From an uncultured Bacteroidales bacterium (GTDB taxonomy: Bacteria; Bacteroidota; Bacteroidia; Bacteroidales; P3): 64,000 bases of DNA. Shown in pieces: positions 1 to 9,220 of this stretch. Positions within the stretch are counted from its first letter, which is position 1. Each line of letters starts with the position of its first letter. A program made the translations under genes and the position numbers. The stretch covers positions 8,416 to 72,415 of the forward strand of contig CAJUFX010000001.1 in the NCBI GenBank assembly GCA_910586395.1, read 5' to 3'. The notes under the pieces are model-generated. The model worked only from the letters and a program-made list of their open reading frames with translations. It was not told where the DNA came from and made no database searches.

Positions 1-152
1 CGAACCGTCGCGCAAACACAGCCACAGACACAGACACAAGGCTTGCCGACAAACGTCGGGTCACCCGTAAAACCGACGAACCGTCGCGCAAACACAGCCA
101 CAGACACAGACACAAGGCTTGCCGACAAACGGCGGGGCACCCGTAAAACCGA
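1..152. repeat. 76-bp tandem direct repeat (two full copies)
   Basis: Positions 1-76 and 77-152 are near-identical copies; the visible differences are two bases near copy position 56-62 (gtcgggt against ggcgggg). Copy one begins at the window edge, so the array may extend further upstream. A short degenerate continuation follows to about 175. No ribosome-binding or coding signal is convincing, and no TAnnTTTG promoter is visible between here and clpB. Confidence 0.85.
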
Positions 153-214
153 CGCGCCACGAGGAAAAACGGCGGTTCACCAACTAAACCGTAACAAAAA
201 AAACAAACCATACC

Positions 215-2821
215 ATGAATCCGAATCAACTGACCATCAAAGTACAGGAGGCTCTGCAACAGGCTATCCAGACGGCGGCCGCCCGTCAGAGCCAGGCCGT
301 TACCGACTTGCACCTGCTGCACGGCATGTTCAAGGCGGACGACCATATTTTGCCGTTTCTGCTCAAAAAAGCGGAAGCCAACCCGACGTATATCCAACAG
401 AAATTGGAAGAGGAAATCGGCCGACAGCCGAGTTCGACGGGGCAACAGCCCTATCTGAACGCCGATGCGGAAAAGGTCTTCAACAAGGCGCAGGAATTGC
501 TTAAACAGTTCGGCGACGAATACATCACGCTGGAACTGCTCCTGATTGCCATGCTCAACACCGATACGCCTTCCGGCCGCCTGCTCAAAACCCAGGGCTT
601 GGACGCCAAAACGGCGACCGAAGCCGTCAAGGAACTGCGCAAGGGGCAGAGCGCCAAAGACGCCAACGCCGAAGAGACGTACCAGGCGCTGAACAAATAC
701 GCCAAGAACCTGAACGACCTGGCGCGAGCCGGCAAATTAGATCCGGTCATCGGCCGGGACGACGAAATCCGCCGCGTGTTGCAGATTCTGTCGCGCCGTA
801 CGAAGAACAACCCGATTTTAATCGGGGAACCGGGCGTGGGCAAGACAGCCATAGCCGAAGGGCTGGCGCACCGCATTATCGGCGGCGACATTCCTGACAA
901 TTTGAAAAACAAGCAGATATTTTCGCTCGACATGGGGGCGCTTGTGGCGGGCGCCAAATACAAGGGCGAGTTTGAGGAGCGCCTTAAAAGCGTTGTCAAA
1001 GAAGTGATGGATTCGAACGGCGATATCATTCTGTTCATCGACGAGATCCATACGCTTGTGGGCGCGGGCGGCGGTGAAGGCGCGATGGACGCAGCCAATA
1101 TCCTCAAACCGGCGCTGGCGCGCGGCGAACTGCGCGCGATAGGCGCGACCACTTTGAAAGAGTATCAGAAATACTTTGAGAAAGACAAGGCCTTGGAACG
1201 CCGTTTCCAGATTGTCATGGTGGATGAGCCGTCGGTGGAAGACAGCATCTCGATTTTGCGGGGGCTGAAGGAACGCTACGAGACACACCACCACATCCGT
1301 ATCAAGGATGAGGCGATTATCGCGGCCGTGGAGCTCTCTCACCGCTACATCTCCGACCGCTTCCTGCCGGACAAGGCCATCGACCTCATGGACGAGGCGG
1401 CCGCCAAACTGCGGCTGGAAATGAATTCGATGCCGGAAAAAATCGACGAGCTCGAACGCAAGATCCGCCAGCTGGAAATTGAACGCGAAGCCATCAAGCG
1501 CGAAAACGACCAGACCAAACTGACGGAACTGGCGGCCGAAATCGCCAACCTCTCGGCCGAGCGCGACAGCATGACGGCGCATTGGCGCAGCGAGAAGGAA
1601 CTGGCCGATCAGGTTCAAGAGCAGATGAACAACATCGAGACCTACAAGTTCGAAGCCCAACAGGCCGAACGGGCCGGCGATTACGAAAAGGTGGCCGAAT
1701 TGCGCTACGGCCGTATCAAGGAAGCGGAAAAAGCCGTGGAGGAAGGCCGGGCCAAACTGCACGAAATGCAGGCAAACGGCGGCGCGATGATCAAGGAAGA
1801 AGTCGGCAGCGAGGAAATCGCGGACGTGGTATCGCGCTGGACGGGCATCCCGCTGAGCCGCATGTTGCAGAGCGAACGCGAGAAACTGCTGCACATAGAG
1901 ACGGAACTGCACAAACGCGTCGTGGGACAGGACGAGGCCATCGCGGCGATTTCGGACGCCATACGGCGGAGCCGTGCCGGACTGGGCGACGAGAAACGGC
2001 CCGTGGGGTCGTTCATCTTCATGGGCACGACGGGCGTCGGCAAGACCGAACTCGCGAACGCGTTGGCCGAATACCTGTTCAACGACGAGAACGCGATGAT
2101 CCGCATCGACATGTCGGAATATCAGGAGAAACATACGGTGTCGCGGCTCGTGGGCGCGCCTCCGGGCTATGTGGGCTACGACGAGAGCGGCCAGCTGACC
2201 GAGGCGGTCAGACGCAAACCCTATGCCGTCATCCTGCTGGACGAAATCGAAAAGGCGCACCCGGATGTGTTCAATATCCTGCTGCAGGTGCTGGACAACG
2301 GCCGGCTGACGGACAACAAGGGCCGGACGGCCGACTTCAAGAACACGATTATCATCATGACGTCGAACCTCGGCGCGGAATACATCCAGCAGGCGTTCGA
2401 CCGCATGGCGCCGGGCAAGGAAGACGAGGCCTACGAGCAGAGCCGCGCACAGGTCCTGGAATCCCTGCGGCAACGCATGCGCCCCGAATTCCTGAACCGT
2501 ATCGACGAGATTATCGTGTTCAAACCGCTGAACCGCGATGAAATCCTGCAAATCGTACGCTTGCAGCTGCAACATCTGGAAACCGTCTTGGCGCGCAACG
2601 GCTATACGGCCGACATCAGCCAAGCCGTCTATAAAGAGGTGGCGCAACAGGCCTATGACCCGCAGTACGGTGCCCGTCCGCTGAAACGCTACATCCAGCG
2701 GCACATCACGAACGAACTGTCGAAAAGCCTTTTGGCCAACGACTTCGACAAAGAGAAGCCGATCAAAATCGATGTGTTCGAGGGCAAGTACGTCTTCTAT
2801 CAATCGGAAGGCGACCGGTAA
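215..2821 (+). CDS. clpB: ATP-dependent chaperone ClpB (Hsp100 disaggregase)
   Basis: Cytoplasmic AAA+ disaggregase that extracts polypeptides from aggregates together with DnaK. The 868-residue length is usual for ClpB. An N-terminal Clp repeat domain (about 1-145) is followed by NBD1 with Walker A GEPGVGKT at 204-211 and Walker B LFIDEIHTL. A long coiled-coil middle domain (about 400-530), which separates ClpB from ClpA, comes next, then NBD2 with Walker A GTTGVGKT at 604-611. The ATG at 215 gives the normal ClpB N-terminus and lies in an A-rich context without a clear Shine-Dalgarno site. The gene stands alone, closed by a strong terminator. Confidence 0.98.
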   Translation: MNPNQLTIKVQEALQQAIQTAAARQSQAVTDLHLLHGMFKADDHILPFLLKKAEANPTYIQQKLEEEIGRQPSSTGQQPYLNADAEKVFNKAQELLKQFGDEYITLELLLIAMLNTDTPSGRLLKTQGLDAKTATEAVKELRKGQSAKDANAEETYQALNKYAKNLNDLARAGKLDPVIGRDDEIRRVLQILSRRTKNNPILIGEPGVGKTAIAEGLAHRIIGGDIPDNLKNKQIFSLDMGALVAGAKYKGEFEERLKSVVKEVMDSNGDIILFIDEIHTLVGAGGGEGAMDAANILKPALARGELRAIGATTLKEYQKYFEKDKALERRFQIVMVDEPSVEDSISILRGLKERYETHHHIRIKDEAIIAAVELSHRYISDRFLPDKAIDLMDEAAAKLRLEMNSMPEKIDELERKIRQLEIEREAIKRENDQTKLTELAAEIANLSAERDSMTAHWRSEKELADQVQEQMNNIETYKFEAQQAERAGDYEKVAELRYGRIKEAEKAVEEGRAKLHEMQANGGAMIKEEVGSEEIADVVSRWTGIPLSRMLQSEREKLLHIETELHKRVVGQDEAIAAISDAIRRSRAGLGDEKRPVGSFIFMGTTGVGKTELANALAEYLFNDENAMIRIDMSEYQEKHTVSRLVGAPPGYVGYDESGQLTEAVRRKPYAVILLDEIEKAHPDVFNILLQVLDNGRLTDNKGRTADFKNTIIIMTSNLGAEYIQQAFDRMAPGKEDEAYEQSRAQVLESLRQRMRPEFLNRIDEIIVFKPLNRDEILQIVRLQLQHLETVLARNGYTADISQAVYKEVAQQAYDPQYGARPLKRYIQRHITNELSKSLLANDFDKEKPIKIDVFEGKYVFYQSEGDR

Positions 2822-2927
2822 GCCGAAGCCGGCAAAGCCAACGCGCCATGGCCGACATCGCATTGGCAAAGCCGGTCGTTGGCCGTTGGTCGTTGGCCAC
2901 CGGACAACCGGACAGCCGGACAACCGG

Positions 2928-2963
2928 AACGGCTCTGTCTCAAACGACGGAGCCGTTTTTTTA
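2928..2963 (+). terminator. Intrinsic terminator after clpB
   Basis: Twelve-base-pair stem (2928-2939 with 2946-2957, one G-U pair), six-base loop, followed at once by a run of T. It lies about 100 bp after the clpB stop. Short ccggacaa-type repeats lie just before it. Confidence 0.85.
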
Positions 2964-2975
2964 TGTGAATTTTAG

Positions 2976-2983
2976 TAAATTTG
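2976..2983 (+). promoter_or_regulatory. Possible -7 element upstream of the ABC exporter
   Basis: TAAATTTG matches the Bacteroidota -7 consensus TAnnTTTG and lies just after the clpB terminator. No clear -33 TTTG is present at the expected distance, so this is only a candidate. Confidence 0.45.
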
Positions 2984-3069
2984 CGGGACATTTGCGTTTA
3001 TCAGGCCGTCCCGCCGCCCCATACCCGACGGAGCCGGCCGCCCGTAAACGCCATTTAAGCCCCTTAACG

Positions 3070-4899
3070 TTGGTTTACCGTTTTTTCTCGAATCTGAAGC
3101 ACTATGCTGGCTACTGGTTGCTCAACATCCTGAGCAACACGTGTTTCGTTTTCTTTTCACTGTTCTCGCTGAGCATGATGGCGCCCTTTCTCTCGGTCTT
3201 GTTCGGACTGACCGAAAGCGTGCAGACCCTGCCGGAAAATCCCGGTTTCAACACCGATACCTTGTTGCAATACGCCTACTATTATATAGGGCGCATCCAG
3301 GAAAGCCAAGGCGCATTCCCCGCCCTGCTTTACGTGGCGGGGTCCTTTCTCGTTTTCACGATTTTGGCCAACCTGTTCCGCTACCTCGGCATGTTTTTCT
3401 TAGGCCCCATCCGCAGCGGCCTGCTCCGCGACCTGCGCGACGACCTCTACAGCCGGATCATACAGTTGCCGCTGGCCTCCTTTTCCCAACAGCGCAAGGG
3501 CGATCTGATTGCCCGCATGACCTCCGACATGAATGCGATTGATTGGGCGATCATGACTTCCATTCAAAGTTTTTTCAAGGATCCGCTGAACGTGTTGCTG
3601 TTCTTGGCCGCCTTGTTTTCCATCAGCACCCCGCTGACCCTCCTGATCATAGGCGTCATGCCGCCGGTCATCTGGCTCGTGGCCTATATCGGCAATCGGC
3701 TTAAAGCCGATTCCGGCAAAGGCCAGGTCATGATGGGCGAATTGCTGAGCCTGACCGAAGAGGCCATAGGCGGCGTCCGAGTCATCAAGTCCTTCAACCT
3801 GATTGATTATACGGCCGAGGTCTTCCGGAAAAAGAACCGGAAATACGCCCGGTTGCTCAATCACGTACACCGCCGCCGCGACCTTTCGGAACCGCTGACC
3901 GAAATCCTGCTGATTGCCGTCTCCATCCTCGTTCTGTGGTTCGGCGGACGTCAGGTGTTGCAACAGGCTTTTTCTCCGGATAAAATGTTCCTGTTCATCA
4001 TCCTGTTCATCAAACTGATTTCGCCGGCCAAAGCCACGGTGTCGGCTTACTACAATCTCCAAAACGGACGGGCGGCCCTTGAACGGATTTATGAAATCAT
4101 CGACATTCCGGAACAGGTCCGCGAAAAACCCGATGCCCTGCCTAAACCGGATTTCAAACACGACATCCGATACGAAGACGTCTCGTTCCGCTATCCGGAC
4201 GCCATGCCCGGCCACGGCGACCGACCGGTGCTCGACCGCATTGACCTGCGTCTGGAAAAAGGCCGCACTTACGCGTTCGTCGGCGCTTCGGGATCCGGCA
4301 AGACGACGACGGCCGATTTGCTCTCCCGCTTCTACGACGTGACCGGCGGCCGCATCCTGATAGACGGCATCGACCTGCGCGACCTCAAACTGACCGATTT
4401 GCGCCAATTGATAGGTACGGTCAATCAATTTCCGTTCGTTTGGAACGATACGGTGGAAAACAACATCCGTTTCGGCGGCGACTACAGCCGGGAAGACGTC
4501 GTGGCAGCTGCGAAAAAGGCCTACGCGCACGACTTTATCCACACCATGCCGGAAGGTTACCAAAGCCTGTTGGGTGACCGGGGTTGCAACCTTTCGGGCG
4601 GACAGCGCCAACGCATCGTCATCGCGCGCGCCATTCTCAAAAACGCGCCGATCTTGGTATTGGACGAAGCCACGTCGGCTCTGGACACCGAATCGGAAAA
4701 GGCCGTGCAACAAGCGTTGGGCGAACTGATGCAGGGGCGCACGTCCATCGTCATCGCCCACCGGCTCTCCACAATCCGCCATGCCGACCGCATTTTCGTA
4801 TTCGACAACGGCCGTGTGAGCGAACATGGCACTCATGAAGAACTCATACGCCAAAACGGGGCTTACGCCCGTTTGGTGCGTCTGCAAAACTTAACGTAA
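3070..4899 (+). CDS. MsbA-like ABC exporter (fused permease and ATPase)
   Basis: Inner-membrane half-transporter with a six-helix ABC type-1 membrane domain (about residues 10-320) fused to an ATPase. Walker A GASGSGKT is at about 405, the LSGGQ signature at about 508, and Walker B ILVLDE at about 528-533, followed by the switch histidine in IAHRLSTI. The frame is open back to an ATG at 2848, but that start lies upstream of the clpB terminator and the candidate promoter. Its extra residues look non-protein-like. The TTG at 3070 gives about 609 residues, normal for MsbA-type exporters, and is preferred. The substrate may be lipid A or another lipid, but sequence alone does not decide it. The stop lies 7 bp before the next gene. 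Confidence 0.88.
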   Translation: MVYRFFSNLKHYAGYWLLNILSNTCFVFFSLFSLSMMAPFLSVLFGLTESVQTLPENPGFNTDTLLQYAYYYIGRIQESQGAFPALLYVAGSFLVFTILANLFRYLGMFFLGPIRSGLLRDLRDDLYSRIIQLPLASFSQQRKGDLIARMTSDMNAIDWAIMTSIQSFFKDPLNVLLFLAALFSISTPLTLLIIGVMPPVIWLVAYIGNRLKADSGKGQVMMGELLSLTEEAIGGVRVIKSFNLIDYTAEVFRKKNRKYARLLNHVHRRRDLSEPLTEILLIAVSILVLWFGGRQVLQQAFSPDKMFLFIILFIKLISPAKATVSAYYNLQNGRAALERIYEIIDIPEQVREKPDALPKPDFKHDIRYEDVSFRYPDAMPGHGDRPVLDRIDLRLEKGRTYAFVGASGSGKTTTADLLSRFYDVTGGRILIDGIDLRDLKLTDLRQLIGTVNQFPFVWNDTVENNIRFGGDYSREDVVAAAKKAYAHDFIHTMPEGYQSLLGDRGCNLSGGQRQRIVIARAILKNAPILVLDEATSALDTESEKAVQQALGELMQGRTSIVIAHRLSTIRHADRIFVFDNGRVSEHGTHEELIRQNGAYARLVRLQNLT

Positions 4900-4906
4900 C
4901 TTTCCT

Positions 4907-6106
4907 ATGGTTTATCCGGACGAATCCCTGACCGCCCTGATTCAAGAACGGGCCCGGCACTACCACGACGACACCGTCGCGATGCGGCGGCATCTGCACC
5001 GCCATCCCGAACTCTCGACCGAAGAACGCGAGACGGTTCGCTATATCGCGCGGCAACTGGCCGCCTGGCATATTCCCTATCAAGACGGCTTGGCCGACAC
5101 GGGGCTGTGCGCCACCATTCAAGGCCTTGAACCCGACAGCCGCTGCGTGGCCCTGCGCGCCGACATGGACGCGCTGCCGATTACGGAACAGACCGGCCTC
5201 CCTTTCGCCTCCGAAACGCCCGGCGTCATGCACGCCTGCGGCCACGACGCCCACATGGCCTGCCTGCTGGGCGCCGCCCGCATCCTGCAGGAGACGAAAG
5301 ACCGCTGGAAAGGAACGGTCAAACTGATTTTCCAGCCCTCGGAAGAGGACTTCCGCTCCGGCGCCCCCCAAATGATTGCGGGCGGCGTATTGGAAAACCC
5401 GAAACCGCAACACATCTACGCCATGCACGTACTGCCCGACATGCCGGCCGGCAAGGTGGGCATGAAAGCCGGGCAATACATGGCCTCGACCGACGAACTC
5501 TACCTGACCGTCAAGGGTAAAGGCGGGCACGCCGCCACGCCGGAACTCAACGTCGATACCGTGATTCTGGCGGCCAACATCCTGACGTCGCTGCAACAGG
5601 TCGTGAGCCGGCAGGCGCCGCCTTACATTCCGACCGTGCTGTCGTTCGGCCGCATCATAGGCGAAGGCCGCACGAACATCATCCCGTCGGAAGTGCATAT
5701 AGAGGGGACGATCCGGACGTTTAACGAGGACTGGCGAAAACGGGCGCACGCCAACATCACGCGTTGCGCCGTGGAAACGGCCCGCGCCATGGGCGGCGAC
5801 TGCGAGGTGAAGGTCGATCACGGCTATCCGTTCGTCCTCAACGACACCGAAGCGACCCGACGGGCGCACGACTTGGCCTGCCAACTCTTCTCGCCAGAAA
5901 ATGTAGAAGAACTGCCGCTACGCATGACGGCCGAAGACTTCGCCTACTACTCGCATCTGATTCCGGCCTGCCTGTTCCGCTTGGGCACGGCCAATCCCGC
6001 ATTGAAAGGCTCGCAATCCAACCTGCATACGCCCGAATTCACAGTCGATGAATCGGCCCTGCTGACGGGCGTCTGCCTGATGACCGCCTTAGGCATGGCC
6101 GGCTAA
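4907..6106 (+). CDS. M20-family metal-dependent amidohydrolase
   Basis: Dinuclear-metal hydrolase of the N-acyl-amino-acid / hippurate / IAA-amino-acid amidohydrolase group, which releases an amino acid from its N-acyl derivative. The 399 residues carry DMDALP, the metal-binding HACGHDAHM and the catalytic FQPSEED region. A dimerisation insert follows in the middle, and AEDFAYY near the C-terminus supplies a final metal ligand. No signal peptide is seen, so it is probably cytoplasmic. It starts 7 bp after the ABC exporter and is likely co-transcribed. The exact substrate cannot be read from the sequence. Confidence 0.93.
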   Translation: MVYPDESLTALIQERARHYHDDTVAMRRHLHRHPELSTEERETVRYIARQLAAWHIPYQDGLADTGLCATIQGLEPDSRCVALRADMDALPITEQTGLPFASETPGVMHACGHDAHMACLLGAARILQETKDRWKGTVKLIFQPSEEDFRSGAPQMIAGGVLENPKPQHIYAMHVLPDMPAGKVGMKAGQYMASTDELYLTVKGKGGHAATPELNVDTVILAANILTSLQQVVSRQAPPYIPTVLSFGRIIGEGRTNIIPSEVHIEGTIRTFNEDWRKRAHANITRCAVETARAMGGDCEVKVDHGYPFVLNDTEATRRAHDLACQLFSPENVEELPLRMTAEDFAYYSHLIPACLFRLGTANPALKGSQSNLHTPEFTVDESALLTGVCLMTALGMAG

Positions 6107-6149
6107 AACCGGATGAAAGCCGAACCGGGCGGCACCCGCTCCGGAGCAT

Positions 6150-6185
6150 AAAAAAAGGCGAGGCTTCGAGAAGCCCCGCCTTTTC
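6150..6185. terminator. Bidirectional terminator between convergent genes
   Basis: A hairpin with GGCG-A-GGCTT paired to AAGCC-C-CGCC, flanked by an A-run on the left and a T-run on the right. It can therefore serve the amidohydrolase (+) and the PepSY-like gene (-). Confidence 0.8.
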
Positions 6186-6203
6186 CATAGTCCGGCACTT
6201 GGA

Positions 6204-6635
6204 TTAGTCGTTGATATCCACCAAGTTCCCCTTGCTGTCGAACGTCATTTCCATGCCGTTGGCCAACTGGATCTCGTAACCGCGACGGTCGCGTTCAATT
6301 TTAACGATGGCCACCCCGGAGAAATGTTCGTTGGCGGAAGCCGCCACATTCTTCGGTACGATAGCTTCCGGCACGGCACCGTACTTGCATTCCACTTCTT
6401 TCCATTCGCCTTCTTCGGTAAATTCCAGTTTCGTATTACCGAATTTAACTTCATAAGTCGTGGAGAACACCCCTTTGTCAACAAACGCCAGCATATCCTT
6501 TTCTTTCGGATAGTTCTTCTTCAAGAACGTCTGCGCTTCTTTCGGCAATTCCGTTACCACGATCGGCCGTTCATCGGCCTTGGCCGCCATAACGCCCAAA
6601 ATCAGGCATACGGCCATCATCCACATTTTTTTCAT
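6204..6635 (-). CDS. PepSY-like (BLIP-like) periplasmic protein
   Basis: A 143-residue secreted protein with a typical N-terminal signal peptide (KKMWMM followed by a hydrophobic core, cleavage probably after AKA). The mature part holds two PepSY-like beta-alpha repeats (VTELPKEAQTFLKKNYP... and VPKNVAASANEHF...), as in the DUF2874 family common in Bacteroidota. No catalytic residues are evident and its role is unknown. It lies 81 bp downstream of the DUF308 gene on the same strand and could share its transcript. Confidence 0.85.
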   Translation of the reverse strand: MKKMWMMAVCLILGVMAAKADERPIVVTELPKEAQTFLKKNYPKEKDMLAFVDKGVFSTTYEVKFGNTKLEFTEEGEWKEVECKYGAVPEAIVPKNVAASANEHFSGVAIVKIERDRRGYEIQLANGMEMTFDSKGNLVDIND

Positions 6636-6716
6636 AATATTTTGTTTTTTAGGTTTTACTTACTATTATCTCCCTGAACCGGACCCGCCCGAACACCGGC
6701 GGCATCATCCGGCTTA

Positions 6717-7319
6717 TCATTTCACTTCTTCGTACGCGATATCCTCAACATCCCCGTGACGGATGACCTTGCCCATCTGCCTGAGCTGCCGGCGCAGACG
6801 GATTTGCGTAAACAAATCGTTGACGCCATAGAATATGGCGCCGATTCCGAATATGATGAAAAGGACTTCTATGCTCCGGAACGGATCGAAGCAAACCAAA
6901 AGGCCGACCACGATGAGCGCGGAAGGCATCAGATAAGCCGTAAACGGCAACGGCACATTGAGAATGCGGCGCGAACCGATGACAACCGACAGTTGGCTGC
7001 CTCCTCCCAAAACCAACAGCAACCCGAGGCAGAGCATGATGAAACGCGCGAAAAATTCGTGTTCCCAAATGACGAAGATACCGAATGCCGCCAGAAATAT
7101 CAGTTGCAGAAAATCGCCGGGCGTCAGCGGACGCTGCTTGGCAAACCCCTTGACGGCAAACGAGACGACGGCACCGAAAACCATGATACCGCCGATAACG
7201 ATGACCGACCAACGGGCCATCTCCGTCGGAAAAATGCAGAACAATACGCCGACCGCTATCGCCAGAATGCTCCGTATCAAGGCGCTCTTGTAATCGATAA
7301 TCGACATGAAAAAATTCAT
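6717..7319 (-). CDS. DUF308 / HdeD-like membrane protein
   Basis: A 200-residue integral membrane protein with about six hydrophobic helices arranged as three short hairpins, matching the HdeD/DUF308 fold. The basic C-terminal tail (TQIRLRRQLRQMGK) is probably cytoplasmic. HdeD in Escherichia coli is linked to acid resistance, but the function of Bacteroidota members is not established. It is divergent from the DMT exporter gene. A CAAAATTA motif at 7387-7394 (reverse of TAATTTTG) could be its -7 element. Confidence 0.82.
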   Translation of the reverse strand: MNFFMSIIDYKSALIRSILAIAVGVLFCIFPTEMARWSVIVIGGIMVFGAVVSFAVKGFAKQRPLTPGDFLQLIFLAAFGIFVIWEHEFFARFIMLCLGLLLVLGGGSQLSVVIGSRRILNVPLPFTAYLMPSALIVVGLLVCFDPFRSIEVLFIIFGIGAIFYGVNDLFTQIRLRRQLRQMGKVIRHGDVEDIAYEEVK

Positions 7320-7386
7320 ATACCTTAATATATTAAGTTAAACATCGCGACCGCCAACCGGGTGTCGCCCCACTTGGTTTGGATTA

Positions 7387-7414
7387 CAAAATTATGTTTT
7401 TTTTCCTACTTTTG
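7387..7414. promoter_or_regulatory. Divergent -7 elements (DUF308 and DMT genes)
   Basis: TACTTTTG at 7407-7414 on the plus strand precedes the DMT gene by 19 bp. CAAAATTA at 7387-7394 is the minus-strand counterpart for the DUF308 gene. Neither has a clean -33 box at 19-21 bp. Confidence 0.5.
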
Positions 7415-7433
7415 CACGTTTTAACGGATTCTC

Positions 7434-8411
7434 ATGAGTAAGTTCCTGTCAAACCCTGCCGCCAATCGTGTTATTCAAGGACATATCGCCATTTTGGCGG
7501 CCAACATCATCTTCGGTTCCAACATCCCCATCGCCAAAGCCGTCATGCCGGCCTACATGGAAGCGTTCGCGATGGCCTTTTTCCGCACGATAGGCGCGAT
7601 GCTGCTGTTCTGGATCGCCTCGGCTTTCGTCAAATGGGAACGCGTGCCGCCGCGCGACCTGATCCGCCTGTTTTTCGCGGCCATGTTCGGCATCCTGATG
7701 AACCAGATGCTGTTCGTCAAGGGTTTGGAGTATATCAGTCCGATCGAAGCCGCCATTGTCGTGACTTTCACGCCCATCCTCACGATGTTGCTCTCGGCCT
7801 TGTTCCTCAAAGAACCGATTACGTTCAAAAAGGCCATAGGCGTATTGCTCGGCCTTTCGGGGGCGGTTTACATGATTGTATCGAGCGCAAGTCCGGGCGA
7901 TGCCCAAACAGCCGCCGGCACGGCCACCGCCGGCGAAAGTTCCCGCCATTTTATTGGCTTGACGCTCTGCATTGTCAGCGGGCTCTCCTACGCCATCTAC
8001 CTAACCGCGTTCAAGCCCGTCATCCAACGGTACAGTTCCATAACCATCATGAAATGGATGTTCCTTTTCGGCAGTTGCATTTCGTTTCCCATTACGTTCC
8101 GTTATGTGCAACGCATCGACTTTTCCGCTTGGCAACCGCTCACTTACGTACAAATAGGCTATGTCGTGGCATCGGCCACGTTCCTGACCTACCTGCTGAT
8201 TCCGGTGGCGCAGCAGCGCCTGCGTCCCACGACGCTGAGCGTTTACAACTACATCCAGCCGATTACGGCCACGACCATCGCGCTTATTTGGGGCATGGAT
8301 CATTTCACGTGGCCGAAAGTCATCGCGACCATTTTGGTTTTCACCGGCGTGTATATCGTGACCCAAAGCAAGTCGCGCGCTCAGTTGGATGCCGAAAGAC
8401 AAGCGGCTTGA
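7434..8411 (+). CDS. DMT-superfamily (EamA) transporter
   Basis: A 325-residue inner-membrane protein with ten predicted helices in two EamA repeats (about 15-150 and 175-310), the standard drug/metabolite transporter layout. A short hydrophilic linker rich in Ala, Gly and Thr separates the repeats. GLEYISPIEAAIV and the second-repeat equivalent LRPTTLSVYNYIQP are typical family signatures. Substrates of this family range from amino acids to nucleosides and cannot be predicted here. It is probably a single-gene unit. Confidence 0.9.
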   Translation: MSKFLSNPAANRVIQGHIAILAANIIFGSNIPIAKAVMPAYMEAFAMAFFRTIGAMLLFWIASAFVKWERVPPRDLIRLFFAAMFGILMNQMLFVKGLEYISPIEAAIVVTFTPILTMLLSALFLKEPITFKKAIGVLLGLSGAVYMIVSSASPGDAQTAAGTATAGESSRHFIGLTLCIVSGLSYAIYLTAFKPVIQRYSSITIMKWMFLFGSCISFPITFRYVQRIDFSAWQPLTYVQIGYVVASATFLTYLLIPVAQQRLRPTTLSVYNYIQPITATTIALIWGMDHFTWPKVIATILVFTGVYIVTQSKSRAQLDAERQAA

Positions 8412-8416
8412 CAGGG

Positions 8417-8447
8417 TTGCGAATATCGCGGTTTTGCCCTATCTTTG
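8417..8447 (+). promoter_or_regulatory. Bacteroidota-type promoter for mlaE-mlaF-cvpA-pit
   Basis: TTG at 8417-8419, a 20-bp spacer, then TATCTTTG at 8440-8447, about 30 bp before the mlaE start. This is one of the best promoter matches in the window. Confidence 0.75.
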
Positions 8448-8476
8448 TCATCCTTTAAACGTCTAAACAGACCTTA

Positions 8477-9211
8477 ATGTTCAAGCGGTTCGGGAAATAT
8501 TGGCTGTTGCTCGGGGAGGTATTCTCCAGACCGACCAAACGCAATCTGTTCTGGCGGCAGGTCTCCGATGAGATTTACAATCTCTGCATCAGTTCAGTAT
8601 TGATTGTCAGCATTATTTCGCTTTTTGTCGGGGCTGCGGTCACGATTCAGATGCGCCTCAACATCGACAGCGCCTGGATGCCGCTCTACGCCATCGGCTA
8701 CGCCACCCGCAAGGCCATCATCCTAGAATTCTCCCCGACCATCATCAGCCTGATTTTAGCCGGCAAGATGGGTTCCCAAATAGCCTCTCAACTCGGCACG
8801 ATGCGGATCACGGAACAGATAGACGCGATTGAGGTCATGGGCATCAACTCGGCCAACTACCTGATTCTGCCCAAAATCATTGCCTCCCTGTTGTTTAACC
8901 CCATCCTGATCATGCTCAGCATCGTCGTGGCCTTGATCGGCAGCTGGACGATAGGCGTCAGCGTGGGCGGCATGACGACTTACGAATTCCTGTACGGCAT
9001 GCAGTTCGAACCGGAAAATTCCGATTTGACCTACGCGCTGATTAAAACCGTATTCTTCGCTTTCCTGATTTCGTCGATTTCCGCCTTTCAGGGCTATTAT
9101 GTGCAGGGCGGTGCGCTGGAAGTGGGGAAAGCCAGTACCAAAGCGGTGGTTCACAGCAGCATCGCGATTATCTTGTCGAATCTTGTCTTGACCCAATTGT
9201 TGATTTCTTAA
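8477..9211 (+). CDS. mlaE: MlaE-family ABC transporter permease
   Basis: Inner-membrane permease of the Mla-type phospholipid transport system, which moves phospholipid between inner and outer membrane to maintain outer-membrane asymmetry. The 244 residues give about five to six helices. The conserved MlaE features GKMGSQIASQLGTMRITEQIDAIEVMG and QGYYVQGGALEVGKAST are visible in the sequence. The ATPase gene follows after 9 bp. No MlaD-type substrate-binding gene follows here, so other components must be encoded elsewhere. Confidence 0.93.
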   Translation: MFKRFGKYWLLLGEVFSRPTKRNLFWRQVSDEIYNLCISSVLIVSIISLFVGAAVTIQMRLNIDSAWMPLYAIGYATRKAIILEFSPTIISLILAGKMGSQIASQLGTMRITEQIDAIEVMGINSANYLILPKIIASLLFNPILIMLSIVVALIGSWTIGVSVGGMTTYEFLYGMQFEPENSDLTYALIKTVFFAFLISSISAFQGYYVQGGALEVGKASTKAVVHSSIAIILSNLVLTQLLIS

Positions 9212-9220
9212 CCGGACGCC

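Noticed and set aside
818..2923. 701-codon minus-strand open frame opposite clpB
   Set aside because: Composition and residues follow the mirrored clpB codons; ClpB motifs on the plus strand are complete and no family is recognisable on the minus strand.
2848..3069. N-terminal extension of the ABC exporter from ATG 2848
   Set aside because: It would begin before the clpB terminator and the candidate promoter, and adds residues absent from the family.
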